From Nisaea nitritireducens (lineage in GTDB: Bacteria; Pseudomonadota; Alphaproteobacteria; Thalassobaculales; Thalassobaculaceae): a stretch of 47,837 nt of DNA. A model generated the notes under the pieces. The model searched no databases. It worked only from the letters and a program-made list of their open reading frames with translations, and was not told where the DNA came from. The stretch is from assembly GCF_014904795.1 (NCBI RefSeq), contig NZ_JACZFS010000073.1:1-47837 (forward strand), in the 5' to 3' direction. Positions 25,495 to 35,409 of this stretch are shown here, piece by piece (within the stretch, counting starts at the first letter, position 1; the number at the start of each line of letters is the position of its first letter). Both the position numbers and the translations under genes were made by a program.

Positions 25495-26529
25495 TCAGCC
25501 ACGATCCATCTTCATCTCGTCGACAACAATATCCCCATCCACCACGATCGGTACGTCGTCCAGGAACAGAGAGCAGTTCCGCATCGGAATATCGAGGTGA
25601 CAGGGCGTGTCGTTCGGCCCGCCCAGCTCGTTGTTCGGACCGGTGGAGAACATCACGTTGCCGTAGAAGCTGCGCGGCTCCATACCCATGCCGCCCGGGA
25701 ACGCGCCCGGGGTCATGCCATGCCATTTGGCGTTCGGGTTCATCCCCCAGCCGACATGGCTCATGCCCTTGCCACGCTCGTCGTTGAAATCCTCCATGTA
25801 GGAGATCACCAGCTCCGCATCGAGCCCGCCCCGGATGTCCTGAACCCAGCCTTTTTCGATCGTGTAGACGATCGGCTCTTCCCGCACATACATGTTCTGC
25901 GGCAGCAGGATGTCGCCCGGCGCCACGACGATCTGTCCGTCAACGCCGTCATCGTCCGCGCCGGTGAAGACGAAACCGGACGGCCAGTGATCCCACCGCC
26001 CCGGCTCATCCGTGCAGGCATATTCGGCAATGGTCGGATAGGTATTCAGCTTGTAGGTGACATCCGTGCCATTCGGCGAAGTGATCCGCATCACCTTGGC
26101 CTTGGACAGGATCTCAGCCCCGATCTCGACCTTCTCGCGCAGCTCCGTCGAGGGCAGCATGCGGGCCAGAAGCTCCGGCGGCTCCACCGCGGTCAGAACA
26201 CGGGTGCCCGACGCCTGGATCGCCATCTGCTCCGGAGAGAACAGCAGGAAGATGCAATCGATCAGCATGTCGCAATTCTTCAGCGCCTCGACGGCTTCCG
26301 GCATCCCGGCCAGCCCCGTCATGCCAACATTCCAGCCACCGATCGGCAGCGGCGACGGCAGGCGCATATGGTACATCACCGCCCCCAGCCGCTGGCCCGC
26401 GGCCATGAAGGCATCCGCATAATCCAGCCGGTCACTTCCCTGGGTCAGGACGATCAGCTTCTCACCCTCATGCACGCCGGACATCTTCAGCTGATGCAGG
26501 CAAATTTCCGTAAAGCTTGCTTGATCCAT
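25495..26529 (-). CDS. nicX: 2,5-dihydroxypyridine 5,6-dioxygenase, NicX
   Basis: A 344-residue non-haem Fe(II) extradiol-type dioxygenase that opens the 2,5-dihydroxypyridine ring to N-formylmaleamate. Family signatures are very clear: LTAVEPPELLARMLP, DEPGRWDHWPSGF (residues 174-186), ISHxGWG in the form MSHVGWGMNP, FYGNVMFSTGPN and PCHLDIPMRNCS. The iron ligands described for the Pseudomonas enzyme (His265, Ser302, Asp320) correspond to His258, Ser295 and Asp313, all offset by seven, so the active site is intact. It lies 57 bases downstream of nicD and just upstream of nicF. Confidence 0.96.
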   Translation of the reverse strand: MDQASFTEICLHQLKMSGVHEGEKLIVLTQGSDRLDYADAFMAAGQRLGAVMYHMRLPSPLPIGGWNVGMTGLAGMPEAVEALKNCDMLIDCIFLLFSPEQMAIQASGTRVLTAVEPPELLARMLPSTELREKVEIGAEILSKAKVMRITSPNGTDVTYKLNTYPTIAEYACTDEPGRWDHWPSGFVFTGADDDGVDGQIVVAPGDILLPQNMYVREEPIVYTIEKGWVQDIRGGLDAELVISYMEDFNDERGKGMSHVGWGMNPNAKWHGMTPGAFPGGMGMEPRSFYGNVMFSTGPNNELGGPNDTPCHLDIPMRNCSLFLDDVPIVVDGDIVVDEMKMDRG

Positions 26530-26586
26530 GGAATGTGCTCCGCGTTCGGTCCAGTTGCGTGTCTACTCTGTTGCGTATCTGCCGGC

Positions 26587-27387
26587 TCAGGCCGGTTCTG
26601 TATTGAAATCCATCACGGCATCGAGGAAGCCGTCCATATTGTCCCACGGGATCATGTGACCGGCACCGGCAACGGTGCGGATCTCCATATGCGGGGCCAG
26701 CCCCTTGATTTCCGTCACGTCATCTTCGGTGATCACGGGCGCATCGCCTGCAACGACCAGCCGCATCGGCAGCGTGAGGTGCGGCAGATCACCATGGATA
26801 TCGTCGGTCTGGAAACCGTCATAGGCAATGCGGATCGCATCAAGCTGACAGGTTCGCAGCCACTCCGCCCGAAGCTTGAGCTGATCCTCCGTCCAGGTCG
26901 GGCAAAATGCTTTCATGTCCTCGCCCGTACAGCCCTTCTGCGACATTACGATGGAGTCTTCATACCAAGGCCAGGGGGACGGGTAGGCCGGACGGCCGGG
27001 ACCGGAAACGGGCGGATCGACAAGCACGAGCCCACCGAACACATTTTCATTGCCGCGTGCGGCCCGGATCGCAATCCGGGCACCCATGGAATGCCCAAGG
27101 ACAACGGGTTTCCGAAGTCCCGCGGCCTTGACGACGGCAACAGCGTCCGCCGCCATCGCATCGAGCGAATAATCCAGATCGCCTGCCTCGCTCAGGCCGC
27201 GACCGCGCACATCCAGAACGTGAACGTCAAACCGCTCCGACAGACGTTCGGCAACAAACCCCCAGGTGATCGCCGGCGAGGTAATCCCCGGAATGAGCAG
27301 CATCTGCGGCCCGCTGCCTTCCCCACGGTCTTCGTAGTGAAGCAAGTGCTGCAGGATGCCGTTTGCATGGAGATTATAGCCGTACAA
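26587..27387 (-). CDS. nicD: N-formylmaleamate deformylase, NicD
   Basis: A 266-residue alpha/beta-hydrolase that releases formate from N-formylmaleamate, giving maleamate. Nic-specific segments are present: LIPGITSPAITWGFVAERL, VLDVRGRGLS, LVDPPVSGPGRPAYPS and GHMIPWDNMDGF. The triad is Ser100 (GHSMGAR), Asp124 and His243, close to Ser101/Asp125/His245 of the Pseudomonas protein. The start is unusual: the longer frame begins at TTG 27420, but TTG 27387 has an AAGGGA Shine-Dalgarno 8 bases upstream and gives matching residue numbers. That Shine-Dalgarno overlaps the stop of the nicE fragment, suggesting coupled translation. Confidence 0.94.
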   Translation of the reverse strand: MYGYNLHANGILQHLLHYEDRGEGSGPQMLLIPGITSPAITWGFVAERLSERFDVHVLDVRGRGLSEAGDLDYSLDAMAADAVAVVKAAGLRKPVVLGHSMGARIAIRAARGNENVFGGLVLVDPPVSGPGRPAYPSPWPWYEDSIVMSQKGCTGEDMKAFCPTWTEDQLKLRAEWLRTCQLDAIRIAYDGFQTDDIHGDLPHLTLPMRLVVAGDAPVITEDDVTEIKGLAPHMEIRTVAGAGHMIPWDNMDGFLDAVMDFNTEPA

Positions 27388-27400
27388 GATCCCGGTCCCT

Positions 27401-27541
27401 TCAATACATGCCTGAAGCAAAGGTGCCGCCGCCTGGCCTGAGCGGCATCTGCGCGCACCCCGGCAAGAAAGCCGGGCCTTCAGTTCTCATCGTGACGATC
27501 GAGCGCGGGACAGTCTGTCCGATCCGCTCGCTCCTCACCAT
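27401..27541 (-). pseudogene. nicE: Truncated, degenerate maleate isomerase fragment (nicE remnant)
   Basis: A 46-codon frame on the minus strand with a strong GGAGG Shine-Dalgarno (27547-27551, 5 bases before ATG). Its product contains RIGQTVPRSIVTMRTEGPA, which aligns with the maleate isomerase N-terminus (pattern RIGQIVPSSNTTMETEIPA), followed by RPGGGTFASGM, which matches RPERFTFHSSRM of the family. The full enzyme is about 250 residues and uses two later cysteines, both missing here. The substrate-binding SSNTT has become RSIVT. The fragment stops with TGA 13 bases before nicD. In Pseudomonas nicE belongs to the same gene cluster. It is thus a decayed remnant, possibly kept because its translation feeds nicD. 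It could instead be a coincidental leader ORF, but two matches in order argue against that. Confidence 0.75.
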
Positions 27542-27584
27542 GACAACCTCCGCTGCAACGATGAAATTCAGCGTAATTTAATCA

Positions 27585-27600
27585 TTTGTATAATAACAAG
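27585..27600. promoter_or_regulatory. Operator-like site upstream of the nicE-remnant/nicD promoter
   Basis: Read on the minus strand, this AT-rich element is CTTGTTATTATACAAA: a TTG half and an ATACAAA half with the same spacing as the site before nicA (29041-29056). It lies about 45 bases upstream of the nicE-remnant start, where the promoter of the nicD-nicX-nicF unit should be. Confidence 0.45.
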
Positions 27601-27639
27601 ATAAAAATTTGAGCTGACGCACAAACACCGTGTCCGACG

Positions 27640-28317
27640 CTAGACCGGAGCCCGCAGACCGGCCGACAAAAACGCCACCAGATGGCTTAGCATCTGGTCT
27701 TTTCCGACATCCGTGATGTGCCCGCTGGTCAGATCCTGCAGCCGCCCGAGATCGTTCAGCATGAAGAGGTAAGTCCCGACCAGAAACGCCATGCGCATGG
27801 AGATGATGTCCTCGGGAATGTCCGGCAGATTCTTCGCCAGCACCGTGATGTAGCGGTGTAGCGAGGCATCGTAGACCTCACGACGCAGGCGCAGGGCATC
27901 CTCTTCCGGCTCCGCATGAAGCCGGGCCTGCATCCGGACGAAGGCGGCCCCGCCCGGCCCGCTGTATTTCATGTCCCACTGAGGCTTCAGGTAGGCCAGG
28001 ATGATGTCTTCCACCGCCAGCTGCTCGCCGCGATCCAGCAGGGCGTCGAGATTGACATGCCGGTGCCCGGCGAGGACACGCCCCCGGCGGCGAAACACAT
28101 CGTCGAACAATTTCCTCTTTGATCCGAAATAGTAGCTGATCAGAGCCTGATTCACCCCGGCCCGAGCGGCAATGTCGCGGACCCGCGCGCCGGCGAAACC
28201 GTGTTCGGCGAAAACCTGTTCCGCATGATCGGCAATCACGTCCCGCAGATCGCCATTGTCCTTCGGCCGGCCCGGCTTGCGTCTCCGCCGACCATCAGCA
28301 ACGGCCGAATCCGTCAT
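27640..28317 (-). CDS. TetR-family transcriptional regulator, possible NicS counterpart
   Basis: A TetR-type repressor of about 225 residues. After a basic stretch (RRRRKPGRPKDNG) comes the DNA-binding helix-turn-helix: VFAEHGFAGARVRDIAARAGVNQALISYYFGSKRKLFDDVF. A variable ligand-binding C-terminal domain follows. The frame is open up to 28473, inside the MarR gene. ATG 28317 has an AGGAA 8 bases upstream; ATG 28353 is the alternative. In Pseudomonas the nic genes are controlled by a MarR-type (NicR) and a TetR-type (NicS) regulator, so this pair resembles that circuit. The inducer would be nicotinate or 6-hydroxynicotinate by analogy. Confidence 0.88.
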   Translation of the reverse strand: MTDSAVADGRRRRKPGRPKDNGDLRDVIADHAEQVFAEHGFAGARVRDIAARAGVNQALISYYFGSKRKLFDDVFRRRGRVLAGHRHVNLDALLDRGEQLAVEDIILAYLKPQWDMKYSGPGGAAFVRMQARLHAEPEEDALRLRREVYDASLHRYITVLAKNLPDIPEDIISMRMAFLVGTYLFMLNDLGRLQDLTSGHITDVGKDQMLSHLVAFLSAGLRAPV

Positions 28318-28411
28318 CCCGACATTTCCTGAACTAGTGGATATTTCGTCCATGGCCCCGGCGCCCTGCTCGACCGATAAATGATTTAAAATTCTGTTTT
28401 CGTTTAATAAT

Positions 28412-28852
28412 TCAATAGAGCTTCGCGAGCAATCGAAGCAGGCTCGCGCGCTCCTTCGCATTAAGTGGCGCAAGAGTCTCTTCAGTAATCTGGCGCGCCA
28501 CAGGCACCAGCTTCGCGATCAGGTCCCGCCCCGCCTGCGTTGTGGAAAGCATGTAGCGTCTTTTGTCGGTCTGGCTCTTCTCCATCTTGACCAGGTCCCT
28601 CGCCATCAGGCGCGCCAGCACCCCCTTCGTCGTCGCCGCATCCATGCCGACGAGGCGGCCGAGAGCGTTTTGCGAGATCGGACCATCGACCTCGGACAGC
28701 CGAACCAGCGTCGAAAACTGCACCGCCGTCAGCTCACCCCCCATCATTTCCGTGAAAATGGCCATATGGCGCTGATTGGCAAGGCGCAGCATGAAGCCGA
28801 TCTGGTCTTCGAGGTGATATGGCCCGGGCACATCCGTAGCGTCGACAGTCAT
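28412..28852 (-). CDS. nicR: MarR-family regulator, NicR/BpsR-like
   Basis: A 146-residue MarR-type winged-helix protein. The N-terminus (YHLEDQIGFMLRLANQRHMAIF) resembles NicR/BpsR proteins that repress nicotinate genes and respond to 6-hydroxynicotinate. The DNA-binding part is ISQNALGRLVGMDAATTKGVLARLMARDLV with the wing KSQTDKRRYMLSTT. It is divergent from nicA with a 241-base intergenic region holding palindromes, so it likely controls nicAB and itself. The gene symbol is assigned by similarity and position. Confidence 0.85.
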   Translation of the reverse strand: MTVDATDVPGPYHLEDQIGFMLRLANQRHMAIFTEMMGGELTAVQFSTLVRLSEVDGPISQNALGRLVGMDAATTKGVLARLMARDLVKMEKSQTDKRRYMLSTTQAGRDLIAKLVPVARQITEETLAPLNAKERASLLRLLAKLY

Positions 28853-28885
28853 AAATCCTGGATCTCCATGAAGGCGCCTACACTA

Positions 28886-28901
28886 TTTCAAACAATACAA
28901 T
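28886..28901. promoter_or_regulatory. Operator-like half-sites before the nicR-like gene
   Basis: Minus-strand ATTGTATTGTTTGAAA contains the TTGTAT half-site seen at the other nic promoters plus a weaker GAAA half. It lies 34 bases upstream of the MarR start and could give autoregulation. Weakest of the four sites. Confidence 0.3.
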
Positions 28902-29032
28902 AGCTGTGAATGCTCGAACCGGCAGCATGACCCTGGCCTCCTATATTTCCCGGCGTCTGGCAAGCGCTCTCGTTCACCTGCATATTAATTAAGCAGGCAT
29001 CATTCAATGGGCAAAACTGACGGATCCGAGCT

Positions 29033-29056
29033 CAAATATATTTGCATACATACAAA
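29033..29056. promoter_or_regulatory. Overlapping palindromic operators upstream of nicA
   Basis: Two overlapping dyads lie 38-61 bases before the nicA start. The first is CAAATATATTTG (29033-29044), a perfect 12-base palindrome. The second is TTTGCATACATACAAA (29041-29056), an imperfect palindrome of the form TTTGYAT-N2-ATACAAA. Such sites fit dimeric MarR or TetR repressors encoded next door. Confidence 0.6.
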
Positions 29057-29093
29057 ACTTCGCTGACTATCGACGGCAATCAGGCGGGGGATC

Positions 29094-29591
29094 ATGGCTG
29101 GTACAATCGAACTTACTGTGAACGGGCAAGCCCTGTCGCTTGACGTGGATACGCACCTGACACTGCTGGATCTGCTGCGCCACCGGCTTGGATTGAACGG
29201 GCCGAAATACGGCTGCGGCATGGCGCAATGCGGCGCCTGCACCGTTCTGGTCGACGGCGCGCCGGCACGTGCCTGCGTCCTGCGGGCGGTCAAGGCAAAC
29301 GGCGCTTCCGTTACCACCCTGGAAGGATTGCCAAATGCCGAGACCGGTGAGATGCACCCCGTACAGCAGGCTTTCGACGAGAAGCAAGCCGCGCAATGCG
29401 GCTACTGCATCAACGGCATGATCATGAATACGGTGGCTCTGCTCGCCCGCAACCCGTCCCCGACAGACGATGAAATCCGACAGGCTCACCGCCATCACCT
29501 TTGCCGCTGCGGCACGCATCTGGAAATCCTCGCGGCCGTGCGCACGGCCGCAGAAAACCTGGCAGCAAAAACCGAAGAACACGCCCGATGA
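29094..29591 (+). CDS. nicA: Nicotinate dehydrogenase small (2Fe-2S) subunit, NicA
   Basis: A 165-residue protein with two [2Fe-2S] sites, as in small subunits of molybdenum hydroxylases. The plant-type ferredoxin cluster uses Cys41, Cys46, Cys49 and Cys61 (YGCGMAQCGACTVLVDG). The second cluster uses Cys102, Cys105, Cys137 and Cys139 (AQCGYC and HLCRCG). With NicB it hydroxylates nicotinate to 6-hydroxynicotinate and passes electrons from the molybdenum centre. A GGGGG-rich ribosome-binding site precedes the ATG. Its stop overlaps the nicB start by four bases. Confidence 0.93.
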   Translation: MAGTIELTVNGQALSLDVDTHLTLLDLLRHRLGLNGPKYGCGMAQCGACTVLVDGAPARACVLRAVKANGASVTTLEGLPNAETGEMHPVQQAFDEKQAAQCGYCINGMIMNTVALLARNPSPTDDEIRQAHRHHLCRCGTHLEILAAVRTAAENLAAKTEEHAR

Positions 29592-32500
29592 CCGACACTT
29601 CCACCGGCTCCCTCGAAATCTTCCGGCAAACCGACACTGTCCGTGAGACCTTCATCCGAATCGAGGCATCGGGACAGGTCACCGCCTATAACGGCCATGT
29701 CGATCTTGGAACGGGGATCGAGGTCGCGCTTGCCCAGATCGTCGCCGAAGAACTGAATGTCCCTCTCGACCGTGTCCGGGTCGTGCTCGGCAATACGGAG
29801 GAGGTCCCGGATCAGGGCCCGACGATTGCGTCGGAGACGATGCAGATCACGGCCATCCCGCTACGCAAGGCCGCAGCCCAGGCACATCGACAGCTATTGC
29901 GGCTCGGGGCGCTGCGTCTCAACGCACCGGAGGACGAGGTCACATCGACTGACGGCGCCGTCCATTGGCAAACGGAGCGCTGTGACTATGGCGCGCTGAT
30001 CGCCGGGCAGGAAATAACCCTGCCGCTTGACCTTGAGACGCCGGTGAAGGATCCCGCGCACTACCAGATCGTCGGCACATCGGCCCCGCGCCGCGACATG
30101 ATGGAGAAGCTGACGGGGCAGCAGCTCTATGTGCACGACCTCGATATCGAGGGAATGGTCCACGGCCACGTCATCCGGCCGCCCTATGCCGGGCGCGATA
30201 CCGGGAATTTCATCGGCAACAGCCTGCTCGACTATGATCCGGCATCCGTCGCCGGCATGGACGGGCTGATAGACGTTGTCCGCGTCGGCGATTTTCTCGG
30301 CGTCGTCGCCGAGCGTCCGGAGCAGGCCCAGCGCATCGCCGAGGCGCTCGACGTCACCTGGCGCCGGCCGCCGCCCCTGCCGGACCTGGGCGATCTGGTA
30401 AACAGCCTCAAGTCGCATCCCTCCACGCCACGCGCGCTCGACTGCAGCGGGGATTTCGAAACCGGCATGGCCGAGAGCGCGAAAACCCTCGCGCGCACCT
30501 ATGTCTGGCCCTACCACGAACATGGCTCCATCGGCCCATCCTGTGCCGTCGCGGACTGGAACGGTGCCGCACCGGTCGTCTGGTCCGGCACCCAGAGCCC
30601 GCATCTGCTGCGCGCCGACCTTGCCATGCTGGTCGACTTACCGGCCGAGACAATCGACGTCCGGCGGTATCAGGTTGCCGGTTGCTTCGGGCGCAATTGC
30701 GCCGACGATGTGTGTGGCGACGCCCTGTTGCTGTCCCGGGCCACCGGCAAACCCGTCCGTGTGCAACTCACCCGCGCCCAGGAACATCTGTGGGAACCGA
30801 AAGGCGCCGCCCAGATTATGGAAGTCGAGGGCGGCATGACGGCGGGCAACGATCTGCACGCCTATGCGCTCGACACCTGGTACCCCTCGAACCGAGGACC
30901 TAACCTTGCCCTGCTGCTGACCGGCGTGATTTCCGGCGAGCCGCGACCGGCGGACATGGGCGACAGGACAAGCATTCCGCCCTATCGGGTGCCGCACAAG
31001 AAGATCACGGTCCACGACATGGCCCCGATCGTCCGCGCCGCCTATATCCGTGGCGTCTCGGCACTGCCCAATACTTTCGCGCATGAAAGTTTCATCGACG
31101 AGATGGCTTTCGAAGCATCCGAGGACCCGGTCGCCTTCCGCCTGCGTCACATGACAGATCCGCGCGAGGCAGACCTCGTCCGGCGCACCGCCGAAGCCGC
31201 TGGCTGGGAGAAACACGACGGGCCGCGCTTCCGGCGCGAGGGCCGCATGGCCTTCGGACAGGGCTTTGCCTTCGCAACCTATGTCCACGGCACCTTCCCA
31301 GGCGTCGCCGCCGCATCGGCCGCCTGGGTCGTCGATGTCTCCGTCGATCTCGAAAGCGGGGTCGTCACCCTGCACCGGGTGTTTGTCGGCCAGGACCAGG
31401 GACTGGCAATCAATCCGGACGGTGTCCGCCAGCAGATCCACGGCAACGTTATCCAGACCGCCGGACGGGTGATGACCGAGCAGGTTACTTTCGACGAAAT
31501 CACGCCAACGCCGAAAAGCTGGGCAACCTACCCGATCCAGACCTTCCCCGAAGTTCCGGAAATCCAGACCCTGATCGTCTCCCGGCCGGAAGATCCGCCG
31601 CTCGGTGTCGGCGAAAGCGCGGCAGTGCCCAGCGCCGCTGCCATTGCGAATGCGATTTTCGACGCCACCGGTGTGCGGATGCGGGAAGTGCCCTTCACAC
31701 CGGAGGCAATGCGCAAGGCACTCGGAAACACCGACGGCCCGCTTCGCCTGCAAGGACAAGCCGAGGCAAACGATAATGGACGCCGGAACAAGCTTCTCGG
31801 CTGGGCAGGCGCCCTCGCCGGTGCCCTGACCCTCGGCGCGATCTCGCTGCCTCTGCATCCCCCGATCCAGCCAAGCCCGGCACCCAAGCCCGGAACCTTC
31901 AGTACCGAAACCCTGGAGCGAGGCCGCCAAGTCTTCGCCCTTGGCGATTGCGCGGTCTGTCATACGGCGGACGGCGGCCTCATAAATGCTGGCGGACGGG
32001 CCATGGAGACACCGTTCGGCACCGTCTGGACCACCAACCTGACCCCCGACCCGGACACAGGCCTCGGCAACTGGTCCTATGAGGCTTTCTCCCGAGCCAT
32101 GCGCAGGGGTATCAGCCGCGACGGAAGCCATCTCTACCCGGCCTTCCCCTATACGTCCTTCGCCAAGATCGGCGAGGAGGACATGTTCGCGCTCTATGCC
32201 CATCTGCAAACCCTCGAGCCGGTAAAGGCCGAAACTCCAACCGCCCAAATGATGGCGCCGGTCAATATCCGATCCGGCATGGCGCTCTGGAACGCCGCCT
32301 ATCACGACGCCGCGCCGTTCCAGCCGGATGCATCCGCTTCCGAGATCTGGAACCGGGGCAAGTATCTGGTCGAGGCGGCGGGCCATTGCGGCGCCTGCCA
32401 TGCGCCCCGGAATCTGCTCGGGGCAGAACAATCGCTGATGACCGGCACCATGGTCGACGGCTGGTTCGCGCCCGCTCTGCAAGGCATGGAAGCCGGTGCG

Positions 32501-32986
32501 CGCGGCTGGACCGCAGACAGCCTCTTCGCCTATCTGCGAACAGGGCTCTCCGATCATGCCGCTGCCGCCGGCCCGATGGCGGAGGTGGTCAGCAGCATGA
32601 CGGCCCTGCCGGACGACGATATCCGCGCCATGTCGGTCTATCTCGCCTCGCTGATACCGCCCGGCGCCGCCACCCCGCACGCAACACCGCCGTCGCTGGC
32701 GCCGGACGCGACGCACCGGATCTTCGAAAGCGCCTGCGCCGTCTGCCACGATCCCGCCATGCCAGACCTAGTGACCGCCGCACGGGTTCCGCTGGCCGCC
32801 TCGGCAGTCCTGCGCGCGCCAACGCCGGAGGCATTCCGGAGCCTGCTCGATCAGGGTATCGAAGCACCGGTCAACCTCGATCTGCGCGATATGCCGTCCT
32901 TCAGGGAAGAGTTCACCCCGGCCCAACGGGATGCGCTTGCGGCCTATATGCGGGCGCGTTTCGCACCCGATCTTCCAGCCTGGTAG
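29588..32986 (+). CDS. nicB: Nicotinate dehydrogenase large subunit with molybdopterin and cytochrome c domains, NicB
   Basis: A 1132-residue subunit. The first 720 residues form the molybdopterin-binding part, beginning with the DLGTGIEVALAQIVAEELNVP block. In xanthine dehydrogenase that block lies late in the domain, so the order resembles isoquinoline-oxidoreductase (IorB)-type enzymes. A single helix (LLGWAGALAGALTLGAI, about residues 736-757) then leads to a C-terminal part with three haem-c motifs: CAVCH at 788, CGACH at 934 and CAVCH at 1050. This is the composition of Pseudomonas NicB, where electrons go to the respiratory chain instead of NAD. The haem part must face the periplasm. 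ATG 29588 is chosen over the longer frame because it overlaps the nicA stop. Confidence 0.94.
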   Translation: MTDTSTGSLEIFRQTDTVRETFIRIEASGQVTAYNGHVDLGTGIEVALAQIVAEELNVPLDRVRVVLGNTEEVPDQGPTIASETMQITAIPLRKAAAQAHRQLLRLGALRLNAPEDEVTSTDGAVHWQTERCDYGALIAGQEITLPLDLETPVKDPAHYQIVGTSAPRRDMMEKLTGQQLYVHDLDIEGMVHGHVIRPPYAGRDTGNFIGNSLLDYDPASVAGMDGLIDVVRVGDFLGVVAERPEQAQRIAEALDVTWRRPPPLPDLGDLVNSLKSHPSTPRALDCSGDFETGMAESAKTLARTYVWPYHEHGSIGPSCAVADWNGAAPVVWSGTQSPHLLRADLAMLVDLPAETIDVRRYQVAGCFGRNCADDVCGDALLLSRATGKPVRVQLTRAQEHLWEPKGAAQIMEVEGGMTAGNDLHAYALDTWYPSNRGPNLALLLTGVISGEPRPADMGDRTSIPPYRVPHKKITVHDMAPIVRAAYIRGVSALPNTFAHESFIDEMAFEASEDPVAFRLRHMTDPREADLVRRTAEAAGWEKHDGPRFRREGRMAFGQGFAFATYVHGTFPGVAAASAAWVVDVSVDLESGVVTLHRVFVGQDQGLAINPDGVRQQIHGNVIQTAGRVMTEQVTFDEITPTPKSWATYPIQTFPEVPEIQTLIVSRPEDPPLGVGESAAVPSAAAIANAIFDATGVRMREVPFTPEAMRKALGNTDGPLRLQGQAEANDNGRRNKLLGWAGALAGALTLGAISLPLHPPIQPSPAPKPGTFSTETLERGRQVFALGDCAVCHTADGGLINAGGRAMETPFGTVWTTNLTPDPDTGLGNWSYEAFSRAMRRGISRDGSHLYPAFPYTSFAKIGEEDMFALYAHLQTLEPVKAETPTAQMMAPVNIRSGMALWNAAYHDAAPFQPDASASEIWNRGKYLVEAAGHCGACHAPRNLLGAEQSLMTGTMVDGWFAPALQGMEAGARGWTADSLFAYLRTGLSDHAAAAGPMAEVVSSMTALPDDDIRAMSVYLASLIPPGAATPHATPPSLAPDATHRIFESACAVCHDPAMPDLVTAARVPLAASAVLRAPTPEAFRSLLDQGIEAPVNLDLRDMPSFREEFTPAQRDALAAYMRARFAPDLPAW

Positions 32987-33058
32987 GGCGTGCCATGCAT
33001 CAACAGAAACATGGCATTCCCACGCACGGGGCATCGATTGACATTTGAACCAATATTG

Positions 33059-33074
33059 TTTGCATGCTAATGAC
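33059..33074. promoter_or_regulatory. Operator-like half-site upstream of nicC
   Basis: TTTGCATGCTAATGAC lies 37 bases before the nicC start within an AT-rich 124-base gap after nicB. It repeats the left half (TTTGCAT) of the nicA site, but the right half is not conserved. A separate nicC promoter under the same repressor is plausible. Confidence 0.35.
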
Positions 33075-33077
33075 TAA

Positions 33078-35244
<2,167 letters not shown>

Positions 35245-35260
35245 AGACCATTCCTCAAAT

Positions 35261-35299
35261 CAATGACCATGATTTTCATTATCTATTGGAACAATGACC
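35261..35299. promoter_or_regulatory. Repeated half-sites in the LysR/Pot divergent region
   Basis: CAATGACC occurs twice (35261-35268 and 35292-35299), spaced 31 bases apart, about three helical turns. Between them lie inverted TCATT (35276-35280) and TTGGAACAA. This is the spacing expected for LysR recognition and activation sites. Pattern-based only. Confidence 0.4.
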
Positions 35300-35409
35300 G
35301 AGCCTGATGAAGATTTCTACATTCGAGATGAGCCGCATGAGCGGCCGCCGAGAAGAGCCGGACAACCGGCCGTTCAAGACAGGGTCGCGTATCGTTGGGG
35401 ACATTTCAG

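Noticed and set aside
25463-25726. N-terminal extension of the NicF frame
   Set aside because: It lies within the nicX coding region in another frame and has no isochorismatase-family similarity; the family-like start is at 25462.
25597-27441. 614-codon plus-strand frame opposite nicX and nicD
   Set aside because: It spans two well-supported genes and their gap; it is a by-product of GC-rich codon use.
27459-27476. CCCGGC/GCCGGG hairpin as a leader attenuator of nicD
   Set aside because: It lies inside the nicE remnant coding stretch, has only a 6-bp stem and no T-run on the relevant strand.
30638-32749. 703-codon minus-strand frame opposite nicB
   Set aside because: nicB has intact cofactor motifs and an overlap with nicA. 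The opposite frame is shadow coding.
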